Shown: piece by piece, positions 28,752 through 39,892 of the stretch
Layout of the letters: the number at the start of each line of letters is the position of its first letter
Position numbering within the stretch: position 1 is the stretch's first letter
IMG/VR virus record: IMGVR_UViG_3300002494_000025
Coordinates: 1-64,000 of that record
From: a virus
Length of the DNA: 64,000 nt
Direction: 5' to 3' (one strand)
Notes under the pieces: generated by a model
Told to the model about the DNA's origin: nothing
The model's input: only the letters and a program-made list of their open reading frames with translations
The model's database searches: none
Translations under genes and position numbers: made by a program

Positions 28752-30236
28752 ATGTCAAATGTAATAAAACAGTCTGTAACGAAGTCAAGAAATATTGATA
28801 GTTTGAAATTTGTATAGATTGAACACGAAAGTAGTTAGGTTTGTAACCTATAGTGTAAGTATTGTTATATTCCCAAACTTTCATCATAGACAAAAACAAA
28901 TCAATTGATCATTGAGTCAATCAAAAATGGAACATTCGTTGATTATCTAAAAACAATATATGATAAAGATAAACTTGAGTCGTACTCATTATGGGGTACA
29001 GAACCAACAATATTAATACCAGTGTTTATTAAATATAACTTTTTTGAAACACTACTCAACGAGTTTCCCAAACTACACACATTTTCATTATCTACAAATT
29101 TAATTAGAAATATTCATACACTAATCACATTTCTAGAACATGTTGATGAATTGTAGGTTAAGTTAAATAGACACATTAATATTGGTATACAATTGAGTTT
29201 AGATGGTATTAAGGAAATTAATGATAAAAATCGTATTTTGATTACCGGTGATGAAAACCATGAGATTGGTTCTTTTGATTTAATACTTGAAACTCTGCAA
29301 AAATTATCGGAATATTATAAAACACATGAATTCAAAAATATCCGAATATCACACAACTATAAACCAACAATTGATGGTGAAGACATTAAATGGTTATTAT
29401 CAACTCCAGAAAAATTACTTGAAACACATAAATTGTTTGAGTATATTACATCGTTGTTTTTAGATGTTAATAAGAATGTTTCAATTCAGACAGGAACATC
29501 ACTCACATTAGCAGTTCCTGGAAGTTATACACCTGAAGATGGTGTGAATTTTTAGAAACTAATACAGATGTTACACGATGAAGTTGTTCCATATACACAA
29601 TCTCATAATAGTACATTTGTATTTGTAGTACCATATGTACATGATCTTGTACAATTACTTAGTAACACACTTGTTAATATTGATACCCCACGAACAAGAA
29701 ACAATTCAGCACTCTCTTGTTCTTAGGGTGACACAATGATTGGACTCTCTCCAGATGGTCAAATAAGTATCTGTCATTCCACATTTTTCTTCTCAAATCC
29801 AGAGTATCTCAAAATCTTCCTTGACACACCATAGTATCAATTAAAACAACGAGACTTTATAAAACAATATTAGATACTGACACCCAACATTAATAGTCCT
29901 AATTATGAGTTTGAAGAATAGAGATTATTGTATGTAATACGTAGTTATCACGATTACTTACGTATGAGAAAAGATACAATATAGACACAACTATTATTTA
30001 CTGCCAAGTATGGTAATTCAAATGTTGACAAACTCCTTCTTGAAGATAAAACATATTTACAAATTTAGTAGTTGTTTTTAACATCAAGATTTGCATGTCC
30101 ATTTAATTCAATAGCACTAACAGGTACACTACATACTCAACCACAATCAATAATTAATATATGGTAGTATGGATAGTTTAGAAAAATCTTCAAATATGCA
30201 TTGGATGAAATGAAAACAATTGTAAGAAGGGGTTGA
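28752..30236 (+). CDS. radical SAM protein with twitch-like C-terminus (TAG = Gln)
   Basis: 494 residues with about 15 in-frame TAG codons, ending in TGA. The 4Fe-4S-binding motif is CNLQCKYCY with cysteines 31, 35 and 38; the Gln inside it is a TAG codon. Downstream are LSTNL, a SLDGIKE motif and, near the end, C-x-x-G..LSPDGQISIC (Cys323, Cys341), as in the first half of SPASM/twitch domains, plus Cys449. Such enzymes make carbon-centred radicals for peptide crosslinks or other peptide and small-molecule modifications. It is paired with a second radical SAM protein and a glycosyltransferase-like gene. Confidence 0.8.
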
Positions 30237-30241
30237 TATAT

Positions 30242-31837
30242 GTGATTGTGGAAGTCCAAATTACAGATACAAGTGATGAATATAAACAGTCAAGTAAACA
30301 AATAATCAGTAACTATTTAAACGATACATATTTTAAGTAGTGGAGATTAATATACAAACTCAGAAAAGAACACCCTGAATTTTCAAGAATGGAATTAGAA
30401 AAATTACTACCAAATCAAGTAGTTGTTCAAAGTGCACTTGAACTAAATTTTGGTACAAACTGTTCTACAACATGTACGTACTGTTACTTGGATAGATTTA
30501 GTCGAAAAAGTGGTAAATATGATGAAACCAAATTGTATCCATTTAGTTATACACAATATGAAGAAAATTTACGAAAGTTTTTAAAGTTCTTAGAAATTAA
30601 CAAAATGACACCAATATCAATTGACCTGTTTGGTGGAGACACGATATTTAATAAATATGGTTTACTCACACTTGATATATTGTATGAACACTATTCTAAA
30701 CTCCCAATAGAGTACAAACCATTTGAAATTGTAATTCCAACAAATGGTACATGGATTAGTTCAGATAGTTTAACCGAAAAATAGATATCATATATTGAAA
30801 AATTCCGTAACATTGGAATTGGTTTGTTTTATTCATTGTCATTTGATGGATTGTTAGAATTACATAACAGACCAAGTTTAATTGAACATGTACTACAACG
30901 TGATAAAAAATCAGAAGAATATGTTGACAAAATGTTTCGATTATAGAAACAATATCATATGGGATTCCATCCAATGGTTTACTCTAACAAGATTGAATAT
31001 TGGATGGATAACTTTATCTGGTTCCAAAAAATGTTTTACAAGTATGGTATTAACCCATTTAGTTTGTATCTATTGGAAGTACGTAATGTTGAATGGTTAC
31101 CACGTCAATAGGTTGAGTTGGGAACATTTGTCAGATTTCTAACAATATTTGCACATAAAGTGTTTGGGTATGTGGGAAATACAATTGTTGTGGATGAAAA
31201 TGATATGAAACAAAGAGAACGATTTCAACAATAGTGGAATATTTTGAATAGTCCATTTACAAAAATATATCGTGGTGTTGGATGTTCATTACAAACAACA
31301 TTACAACTATCCGTATAGGAATTAACAGTATCACCATGTCATAGAAACAACTATAAAAATCAAGTCGGTTTCAAATTCATAATCAGTGATAACAATTACT
31401 CACTTGATATTGAACCATATAATTTTGAATATTATATGTTACTTAAAACATACAATGTAACGAACCAACCATATTGTCAAACATGTATACTCCGAAATAC
31501 TTGTAGTGGACTTTGTCCTGCATCACAGTATGAGAACTTTGCAGAACCAACCGTACCAATACCAACCACCTGTATGTAGGAATATTTTAAAAATATTGGT
31601 ATCATATACACATTATCGGAACTTGGATTTATACCACAACTTAACAATAATTATTCAATGGATTTAATCATGAAATTTATTCAAGAAAATCCTAAATTTG
31701 TAAAGTTGTTAAAATCAAAGGAAGATGTTATTCACCAAAAAATACAACAATTTAAAGAATTAACAAGTATTCAAAATGTTGATAGTATACCAATATTTAC
31801 GGATTATGAACGTAAAATTTTTTTCAAGGAGGTATGA
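30242..31837 (+). CDS. radical SAM/SPASM protein, peptide-maturase type (TAG = Gln)
   Basis: 531 residues from a GTG with AAGGGG 7 nt upstream, seven in-frame TAG codons, TGA stop. Radical SAM cysteines are 74, 78 and 81 (CSTTCTYCY); DLFGGDT, PTNGTW and SLSFDG match later core strands. The C-terminus has Cys348, Cys366, then C-x2-C-x5-C-x3-C at 412, 415, 421 and 425 and a final Cys, the SPASM signature that holds auxiliary Fe-S clusters in enzymes modifying ribosomal peptides and proteins. It starts 5 nt after the first radical SAM gene ends. The substrate is not known; the His/Tyr-rich proteins just downstream are candidates. Confidence 0.85.
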
Positions 31838-31844
31838 TATTTTT

Positions 31845-32972
31845 ATGATGTTACAGATAGATATTAACTTACTTCAACAACACAATTTTGATGTTAAAAA
31901 GATCTTATCTAATATAGATAAAAACTCACCAACGTTTATATTCATTGGTCTTAGTTATGGTGGTGGTATTGAAATTTCAACCAAAAGATATATAAAAATT
32001 ATGAGTTCTGTATTGGATCGATTTTATCATAGTTACAACCTTATACACATTTTTGAACAAGGTTTGTCTGAACAAACTGTTTATGATCTTTATAAACAAC
32101 TGTTAACATATAACATTAAATTAATATTCATCAATGAAGTTGGTTTAGACAATAGATTTTTGAAAATACTCAGGTTAATACCAGATTACAAACTTGTACC
32201 AATATATTATCACTATCACTCAACAAGTAGTAATTTGTTTAAATCGGTGAATTTTCAAGACTTAATAAGACCATTTGTGGAAAATTTTAATGTTAAGTTT
32301 ACAACACCGGTAATGGCAACATATCAACTATGTTTGGAGAATCAATTTTATGATTGTACGTATGTACCATTTCCAATAGATCCAGATAATGTTAACAAAC
32401 AACTTGTACCAACACATGAAAGATTAATCGATTTTTATATTCAGAAATCAGTTCAACCACATACACTTAAGTTATTATTACAATATATCTGTGACAATGA
32501 GAAAACATAGATAATACGATATTTAAAAGATATAAGGTCTGATAACACAAAACATATACTTGAAGAAGTTACTCAAATTGTTGAATAGTACAAAAATAGT
32601 AACATTATTTACAAACCACATGATTCTTTGATTGATAACATTGACTATTATTATAGTATATCTAAATTTTATTACACACACCCACAATCAGAATTATCAT
32701 CAATTGCAACGTTGGATTAGATGGTAAATGGTTGTGTCCCAATCATACACAATCTTAATACACATAACTATACCGATTATTCTGATTATAAAAAATATTC
32801 ATTATATTAGATATATCAATCACCAGTTGAAACTGATGAACATTTTATTACAACTACTGTTCCTGAAAAACTTAATTAGTGTGATGATGATTTTAGAAAA
32901 CAAATGAGGGATTTTGTAATCGATAACTATTATTATACAGTTTTGAAATTCTTTGAAACTATTTGTGTGTAA
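31845..32972 (+). CDS. GT-B glycosyltransferase-like protein (TAG = Gln)
   Basis: 375 residues, five in-frame TAG codons in the C-terminal third, TAA stop. AAGGAGG at the end of the previous gene serves as ribosome binding site. The N-terminus has a GLSYGGGIE loop, the middle has YVPFPID (like the interdomain linker of GT4 enzymes), and near the end SELSSIATLDQMVNGCVPII resembles the E..g....EAm..G.PVI nucleotide-sugar motif. Similarity is distant. It is in one transcript with two radical SAM genes before it and two repeat proteins after it, suggesting protein or fibre modification. Confidence 0.55.
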
Positions 32973-33038
32973 TTGTTTGATTTAATCTTAATTTAAAAAT
33001 AACCACTTTAGTTGTAAGAATATGGTGGTGATACAACA

Positions 33039-33512
33039 ATGGGTTTCTCATGGCAACAATCTATAAGTAGAAATACTGTTATCACATAGTAGCAGATAAA
33101 TGAAATAGAAACAAATGTACAAACTTTATTAAATAGAGTTTGTTATATACATTATGTTAGTCAAAATACAAATGATTATTTAACAAACCAAGCAGTTCCA
33201 CACTATACAGGACATCAACAAACTCATTATGTAAATCATTACAACCCCAATCATACTGGGTTCCATTCAGGTTATGACAACTCAAATCAGACCTCACACT
33301 TGACATCATATGTTACGGGTGATAAAAGTACATACATGAGTACACATGTTATTACAAATAATACAACTCAAAATAGTACACATAATAGTGGAACATATAG
33401 TGGATATAATTCAACATATTATATAGGTGATGATAGTTCATATGATACAAGTAAACAATTAACACATAATTATACAGTTTATAATCAACATTTTATGAGT
33501 GTTATAAACTGA
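33039..33512 (+). CDS. His/Tyr/Asn/Ser-rich repeat protein A (TAG = Gln)
   Basis: 157 residues, with two adjacent TAG codons near residue 16, TGA stop, GGTGGTG upstream. A short helical head (about 1-48, with INEIETNVQTLLNRVC) is followed by about 105 residues made almost only of His, Tyr, Asn, Ser, Thr and Gly, with words such as HYTGH, NHTGFHSGY and YSGYNSTYY and about seven N-x-S/T triplets. The head resembles that of the next gene. It could be a metal-binding beta-structured fibre needle like the HxH region of T4 gp37, or a substrate of the adjacent modifying enzymes. Confidence 0.65.
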
Positions 33513-33556
33513 CTGGTAACATTTATTAACCATCTACTAAAGTGGGTGAGAATTGT

Positions 33557-34393
33557 ATGTCTGTCAATCAAAACAATATCATTACATTCCAATGGTTAAA
33601 CTCAAACATACTTCAACCACTTGAACAATAGTGGAAAAAACGAGACTTTGGAAATCCAACCTATAATTGTACATCATATACTATACAATATGATTTTCGG
33701 AATATCATTACTACTGGTAAAATAATATCTGTTGACGATATTAATCAAATAAAAACTAACATGGACTATTTATACGATAACTACTGTAAAACTCATTACT
33801 ATGGTCACAAACAGACTCAGTATTCATCATAGTATACAAACAATCTCAGTAGTCATCATGTTACTTATTATTATAGTCAAAATGTTACTCAAAATTCATA
33901 GCATTTATACAATTACGATAATGCAATCCAGACAGGTTATAATTCTGGTTATAAATCTGGTGTAGATAGTTCTCATCATCTATCATATTATTAGAGTGCA
34001 TATAATCCACATAATAGTACAAATAAAACAAATGTAAACAGTTCTAAACATATTACATATCAGAATAGTGTTGATACTGGACATAAAAGTAGTAACCATG
34101 GTACGTACTATAGTTAGAATAAAATTACATATTGTGGTACTCATTATGTATCTCATTATTCAGGTCATAATTCGTCCTATAATTCGTCTGATTATATACC
34201 TCATTATTCAGGTTATAATTCGTCCTATAATTCGTCTGATTATATACCTCATTATTCAGGTCATCAATCTAGTAACCTAAGTTCTAACCTTAGTTGGTAT
34301 GATTCTACAGTAGACCAAGTAGTAATTACTCCAAGAGACCCAGGTGGTGGATAGTCACTTGAGTGTGGTAATCATCATGTAGCATTTACATAA
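33557..34393 (+). CDS. His/Tyr/Asn/Ser-rich repeat protein B (TAG = Gln)
   Basis: 278 residues, six in-frame TAG codons, TAA stop. The head (about 1-75) contains INQIKTNMDYLYDNYC, matching repeat protein A. The body is low-complexity His/Tyr/Ser/Asn with a 16-residue tandem repeat beginning HYSGHNSSYNSS, then a short tail with PRDPGGG and LECGNHH. Many N-x-S/T triplets are present. It is the last gene before a terminator that it shares with the opposing SbcC-like gene. Likely a late structural spike or fibre and the best candidate substrate for the radical SAM and glycosyltransferase-like enzymes upstream; this is inference. Confidence 0.65.
34154..34270 (+). repeat. 48-bp tandem repeat coding HYSG(H/Y)NSSYNSSDYIP
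   Basis: Two full 48-bp units (34154-34201 and 34202-34249) differ mainly at one His/Tyr codon, followed by a partial third unit. The period is 16 codons, so the frame is kept. Confidence 0.85.
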
Positions 34394-34424
34394 TACAATA
34401 TAAACTATAAAAATAATAAAAACA

Positions 34425-34446
34425 GAGAGTGGTTAGTTCCACCCTC
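34425..34446. terminator. terminator between convergent late and SbcC-like genes
   Basis: GAGAGTGG, 6-nt loop, CCACCCTC (one mismatch), followed by TTTT. It is placed between the end of repeat protein B and the end of the leftward SbcC-like gene. Confidence 0.65.
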
Positions 34447-34468
34447 TTTTCATATTTACATAACAAAT

Positions 34469-36196
34469 TTAATTTACAACAGACACTTCTATTGTAGAGA
34501 GATTGGTATCATAGTCTTTCTTAATTTGAACATTTACGTATTCAAATGGAATTTCCTGAATATTGTTGTTACTGATTATTACCTGATAGTCATATTGTTT
34601 TGCAAAGTCATAAAGTAATTGTAAAATTTTCAAAACATTTGAACCATCAACACCATTAAAGAAATCATCAAAAATTAATACTTTGAGTTCAGGTGCTGTT
34701 TTGAATATATTTAAGATTGTAAGAATTGTAAGAATAAAGATAATTGATACTTTCTTACGTTCACCATTTGATAATAGTTGATACGGTATGAACACACCAT
34801 CCCTGATAATACCGAACGAGATACTTTCATCATCGTATACAATTTCAAACTCTTCATTTTTATTCAACACATATGAACTATATGATTTAGCAATACTATT
34901 CATTTTACTGATATATTGTGATAAGAAATTTTTTCGTACTGGTGACTTGACATTTAGTAGTTCAATTATCAGATTTATATGTTTTAATTTTGTATCTAAT
35001 TCTTCAACAAGTTTGTTTTTCTCAGTGATTTGTTGTTCAATTTGTTTTATGTTTTCTTCGATTTGTTTAACTTGGTTATCATTTTGTTCGATTTGTTCAT
35101 TTATCATTTTCCATACATCTCTGGCACGGTTATGTAATTGTTTAAATTCTTGTATCTTGCTCAATTTCGTTTTCAACTCATTATACTGTTGTTCTATTTG
35201 TTTCCGTTGATTTGATGTTTTCAATAAGACTTCAATTTCGTCGTTTATTAATTGCGTATAAACATCAACATCACCTTTTGTGATTGGTCTATAACAAGTG
35301 GGACATTTTTGTAGTTCCTTTAAATGATTTAGTTCTTTTATCTTTTTTTCGTGAGTTTGTTCCGAAGTTTTCAATTCTAATAACTTTTTTTCCGTTTCAT
35401 TTATTTCATGTTTTATAGATGTTTCCATTGTTGTAACAAATTGTGTAATTTCATTACTTTTACCATTGAAATCTATCTCCAATTCAGGATTAAAGTACTT
35501 TTTTAATTCATTTAAATCGTTCATATACTTATTAAGTTCATTAACCTTTCTTTGGATTGTTTCAACTGAAAACTGTTGTTGAATATTTTTTAATAAACTC
35601 TCAAACTTATTTTTAGAAGATTTCAACGTTTCAATTTCAGACATTAATTTCGATTGTTGTGTCTGTAATGTTGATTGTTGATTTTTAATTTCCTTAATAT
35701 ACTCTTCCAAATCTTTATTATAAATGATTTTCTCAATAATTCTAAAAATTTGAACTGATGATAAGTCATATATTTGTTCTTTGTTCGGAATAAATACATG
35801 TGTAAGTGAATATATCTTATTAATATCTTTTATAATACTCTCTACAAAATAGTCAATTTTATCTTTTATTCTAATATTAAAAATATCTGGTTGAATTGTT
35901 ACATCAGATTTTCGACTATCAAATATTCTTGTTATAGTATACGTATGTGTATCATCTTTTTTAAATGTGACAGAAATCTTGGAATCACCTTCCGAACCAA
36001 TACGTTTCAAACTTTTAAACGATTTTATTATATTTAACGTTGACAATATACTATAGACAATTGAAGTTTTACCAGAACCGTTTGTAATGTTAGTATCATT
36101 ACTGTTTAATAACACGATGTTGTAATTATCAGGGATTTCAACACTAACATTATCATATACAGTAATATTCTCAAGTTCGATACGAGAAATTTTCAT
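34469..36196 (-). CDS. SbcC/Rad50-like recombination ATPase (T4 gp46-like)
   Basis: 575 residues, no in-frame TAG, TAA stop, GGGGG before the ATG. An N-terminal P-loop (NGSGKTS, about 39-45) and a C-terminal LSNGERKK signature with Walker B LKVLIFDDFF frame a long coiled coil. At its centre is a CPTCYRP zinc hook near residue 295. This is the Rad50/SbcC architecture at the short length seen in T4 gp46. With the SbcD-like nuclease coded at 46.1-47.2 kb it should process DNA ends in recombination-dependent replication. The two partners are unusually far apart (about 10 kb). A promoter-like motif lies 43 nt upstream. Confidence 0.9.
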   Translation of the reverse strand: MKISRIELENITVYDNVSVEIPDNYNIVLLNSNDTNITNGSGKTSIVYSILSTLNIIKSFKSLKRIGSEGDSKISVTFKKDDTHTYTITRIFDSRKSDVTIQPDIFNIRIKDKIDYFVESIIKDINKIYSLTHVFIPNKEQIYDLSSVQIFRIIEKIIYNKDLEEYIKEIKNQQSTLQTQQSKLMSEIETLKSSKNKFESLLKNIQQQFSVETIQRKVNELNKYMNDLNELKKYFNPELEIDFNGKSNEITQFVTTMETSIKHEINETEKKLLELKTSEQTHEKKIKELNHLKELQKCPTCYRPITKGDVDVYTQLINDEIEVLLKTSNQRKQIEQQYNELKTKLSKIQEFKQLHNRARDVWKMINEQIEQNDNQVKQIEENIKQIEQQITEKNKLVEELDTKLKHINLIIELLNVKSPVRKNFLSQYISKMNSIAKSYSSYVLNKNEEFEIVYDDESISFGIIRDGVFIPYQLLSNGERKKVSIIFILTILTILNIFKTAPELKVLIFDDFFNGVDGSNVLKILQLLYDFAKQYDYQVIISNNNIQEIPFEYVNVQIKKDYDTNLSTIEVSVVN

Positions 36197-36238
36197 ATTT
36201 CAACCCCCTTTATACTTTATTTAACAAATACTATCCAA

Positions 36239-36260
36239 TAATAATATGTTGAAATTTACA
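36239..36260 (-). promoter_or_regulatory. early motif TGTAAA-N8-TATTATTA, copy 1
   Basis: Read leftward: TGTAAA (36260-36255), 8 nt, TATTATTA (36246-36239), 43 nt before the SbcC-like ATG. One of eight copies upstream of block B units. Confidence 0.7.
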
Positions 36261-36292
36261 GTTTATTTTAAAATTTAAATGAGGTGACATAA

Positions 36293-36928
36293 ATGGAATA
36301 TAAAGATGGGTTTGTATTTATAGATGATAGTAATAAAGTTGTAAGAGACACACTATAGTTCGTAAAATAGTCGATGTTTAACTTATATTCATTACAAAAA
36401 GTACATCAATTTTATTTGAAATTTGAATCAAACGGTAAAATAACACAGGATTTTATAAATCTACTCAATGAACGATACCAATCAATTCAAAATTAGATAC
36501 CACAATGGAAGTTAGAAACAAATACTGTTACATATTCAGGAACTGAGTACCACATACCAACTGTCTTAACCATAGAAAATCCAACAGTCACAGTAACTTT
36601 TTTAGAAACAAAAAATTTTGACATTTATAAAACATAGAAAAAATATTTGATTGTTGATAGAAACATATCCAATACGGACAATTTACTCAACAATAAATAC
36701 ATCATACACAAACCGACAAATTACTTTACTAAATTGGATGTTACATTATTTAGTTAGAAATATAAACCAAATAATAATGATATATCCCCCTATCTTACAG
36801 TCACCTTCTACAATTTGTACATAAAAAATATTTCTATTGATACTCAACTCAATGTTAACAACACTGAATTAGTATATACAACAATAGAATTTGCATATAC
36901 TCAAGTATTCTTAACACCAAGAGATTAA
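36293..36928 (+). CDS. tail-tube-like paralogue 1 (TAG = Gln)
   Basis: 211 residues, five in-frame TAG codons, TAA stop; GAGGTGAC precedes the ATG. The first of six consecutive proteins of 211-253 residues that share a T4 gp19-like outline: a short helix, a mid strand set around HIPTVL..NPTVTVTF, a helix, and a last strand with the Y-rich form (here IEFAYTQVF). It is the most diverged of the six. Likely a component of the tail tube or of the tube-baseplate junction in a contractile-tail phage. Confidence 0.55.
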
Positions 36929-36945
36929 CTATAGAGGTGACATGA

Positions 36946-37623
36946 ATGTAGTCAGAAAAGGATAATTTACTAAAATATGATGATATGATTCATAAACTAT
37001 AGGACGATGTATAGTTTTTTAATTCATTCAAAATTATGGTTAGGAAGGTTAATTTTGAGGAAAACCTAAATAATAACCTCAATACACTATTACAAAAAAT
37101 CATGAGTAATTAGGTTTTATCCGCAAATAAACCAAATTATGAACGTGAGACATACTATGTTAGTGATAACGATATTATCACACGTTTAAATTTCATATTC
37201 TTTTTCGTAAACAGTATCGAAGGTCTTCCATCACCTCATATAGAAACAGAAGAGTATAGTTTTATTGGTAGAAAGTATCAAATACCAAAACATCAAACAG
37301 TAGAACATGAGTTAAGATTTACATTTATTGAATTGGAAGGTTTATACATTTACCGTCTGTTTACAACATATTTGTTACAAATATTTGACTATTATAATGG
37401 TTATTTGAAACTTAATGATAGAACCCAATACACTTTTGATTTGTCAGTATATGGACAATATAAAGATACATTCTATGGTCAAGATGTGGACTAGTACTTT
37501 ACAATTAATTTCTACAACGTATTTCCAGTTAATGTAAACTTTGGAAACGAATTACAATTTAATAATACAAGTTATGTAACAACAACTGTAACATTCAGAT
37601 ATGATTATTATGAACAAATATAA
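36946..37623 (+). CDS. tail-tube-like paralogue 2; second codon is TAG (TAG = Gln)
   Basis: 225 residues, five in-frame TAG codons, TAA stop. The reading frame opens ATG TAG TCA, so translation needs TAG decoding at codon 2. The upstream GAGGTGAC site is 4-8 nt away, and the overlapping ATG at 36942 is in another frame. The core contains RKYQIPKHQTVEHELRFTF and ends VTFRYDYYEQI, matching the strand pattern of its neighbours. Part of the gp19-like array. Confidence 0.6.
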
Positions 37624-37655
37624 TAAATTGTCAATCTCAATGGGGGTGAATTTAA

Positions 37656-38369
37656 ATGGCACTATCAGACTTAACAAGATGGAAATTAACCACTGATAAA
37701 ACGTTATACGATTACACAGCATATCCAATTTTCCAAGTAATTGAGTTAGAAACAACCAACAATTTTATGAATTATGCAAAAAATGATACAATGTGGAAAA
37801 AGTTTCAAAATAATCAAAATAATCAAGATAATTCTTAGATCACTGATGACAGTAAATTGTTAGCCACACTACAAAATGTATTTGTACGTGCTACCGCTAT
37901 AACATTCCCAGGATTTACCTGTGAAGTAACGGAAATACCACAACAGTTTTCGAATATAAAAATATAGAACAAAGTTTCATTCACAAACGAAATAACATTC
38001 AATTTTGTGGAAGACGCAGAAAATAACATATTCAAATTCTTTAAATCGTGGTTAGATCAAATACTTCTAGTGGATTATCAAACACCTGTGTACGGTGCAC
38101 AATACAATATTGCAAATAACTACAAAGTAAATATCACATTCGGTATATATAAAATTAATAACACAATAATGAATACTGTAACAAAATCAACAGGTTATAA
38201 TGGAAAAGATGGTTTTGATAGTACCAACATAATATTCAAATTTAAACTTCACGGTTTCTTCCCCAAATCGATCAACAATCCAACATATGATTACACAACA
38301 TTTGAAATCGTAACACGTGATGTTGGGTTTACATTCGATTATATAGAACTATTAACACCATCACTATAA
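37656..38369 (+). CDS. tail-tube-like paralogue 3 (TAG = Gln)
   Basis: 237 residues, two in-frame TAG codons (codons 61 and 104), TAA stop; GGGGGTGA upstream. Contains VRATAITFPGF followed by a strand NEITFNFVED and KFFKSWLDQ, the gp19-type sequence order (S-x-x-x-P, then a F-x-E/D strand, then a helix with W), and ends VGFTFDYIELL. A member of the six-gene array, probably a tail tube or tube-initiator subunit. Confidence 0.65.
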
Positions 38370-38391
38370 TAAGAAACAAGAGGTGATATAA

Positions 38392-39078
38392 ATGTTAATT
38401 AACAATTTATTACAAAGTACAAAAAGTACACCAAGTGTTTCAACAACTACATATTTTCTCGTAGACCTTACAAATTTTGTTAATATAATTGATAAGACTG
38501 GTAATTTAAAAAACACAATAAACAAATACGTTAAATCTGTTACACTCCCAGAAAGAAAAGTCGATACCACATCTATTGAGGGTTAGATGTTATCAGTACA
38601 ACATGCCCAACTTAAACAGACTTTTGATACGTTTCAAATCACATTCTTTGATGATAAAAACTTTACAATCAGAACAAATCTTCTAAAGTACATGTTAAAA
38701 TCAGTTTTCGATTATACCAATCTTGTCTACAAAAGTGCAAGTACCTACAAATGTGATATTACAGTTTACGTTATTAACAACTTCTTGGGCAGTGATGTAA
38801 CACATACAGTAACAATAAATAATAATAATGTAAATACCACTGATATATCAACAATTGAAAATATTATTAACAACACACCAACAAACACGTAGATAACCAC
38901 AGTACCAGTATATATCTATAGATTCTATGGTTAGTTCCCAACAGAAATACCAGAAATAACATTTTCCACAACTGATGAATTAGAACCAACAATTACCGTA
39001 ACATTTACATACGATTGGTACAAAATCGATACTACAAATACTGAAAAAATAAATTTGGCACAACTTAGTTTAATCTAA
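38392..39078 (+). CDS. tail-tube-like paralogue 4 (TAG = Gln)
   Basis: 228 residues, three in-frame TAG codons, TAA stop; GAGGTGAT before the ATG. The core reads KSVTLPERKVD, then FDTFQITFFDD with a following helix, the clearest match here to T4 gp19/gp54-like tail tube proteins. A YRFYGQFPTEIP segment (Gln coded by TAG) recurs as KFYGQFPTNLN in paralogue 6, also with TAG at that Gln. The C-terminal strand is VTFTYDWYKID. Confidence 0.7.
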
Positions 39079-39095
39079 TTGAGGTGGTGATTTGA

Positions 39096-39857
39096 ATGGC
39101 AATCAGTATAATAAATAGTGTTAACACATACAATGTTAGTACATACGACGCATTTAACAAATAGAAACTGTTTAGTAGACTACCTGTTGCATATTCAAAT
39201 GATATATCGTTCATCTTACGTGGTGAAGTAGTAAATGAATCAAATAATAATACATTCACTTCAAAACTTAACAACTCGTTTACAAGTTCAATAATGATAC
39301 GACTCAAATCGATATCATTACCAACTATGTCATTGGAAACAACAGAAATCCCCCATCTGTCATTCAACGCTAAAATGTAGTCTAAACCCACACTTGGTGA
39401 TGAAATAACAGTTTCAATAGTTGAAGATGCAAATTCAAATGTGTTCCTCAACTTTAAAGATTTTATTGAAACTTATTATAATTGGGTAATTTAGGTTCCA
39501 AACAATCCCAACTATAGTATCAAATTCCATATTGAATAGTTCTTAACACCATTGATACCAACTACTGTAAACAATATAAATTATTCATATTTATCGACAG
39601 CAAACACAAGTAGAAATAATGTAGCTGCAATAACAACTGTAAGTAATAATACAAACAACTTTACTGGAACACTTGGTACACGTATATTCAAAATAACACT
39701 GTATAATCCAATTATAAAGAACTTGAATCATCAAACCATGGATTATTCAAGCACCGAACTGATCAATAGAGATATTACAATTGGGTTTGAGTACTTTGAG
39801 TTTATTACATATATGTATGATAATAACAATCAACTAGTAAATGCACCATTGTTCTAA
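39096..39857 (+). CDS. tail-tube-like paralogue 5 (TAG = Gln)
   Basis: 253 residues, four in-frame TAG codons, TAA stop; GAGGTGGTGA upstream. Contains IRLKSISLPTMS and GDEITVSIVED followed by a helix, closely parallel to paralogue 3 (both have EIP and VEDA-N-F), and ends ITIGFEYFEFI. Paralogues 3 and 5 look like a closer pair, as do 4 and 6, pointing to duplication of a two-gene unit. Structural tail role inferred. Confidence 0.65.
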
Positions 39858-39892
39858 ATTTAGAATCATTAACTAACAGGGTGGTGATATAA

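Noticed and set aside
25074-34393. Reading the TAG-broken frames as a decayed prophage full of pseudogenes
   Set aside because: Only TAG interrupts the frames; there are no TAA, TGA or frameshifts. Motifs are intact, ribosome binding sites are strong and neighbouring replication genes are complete.
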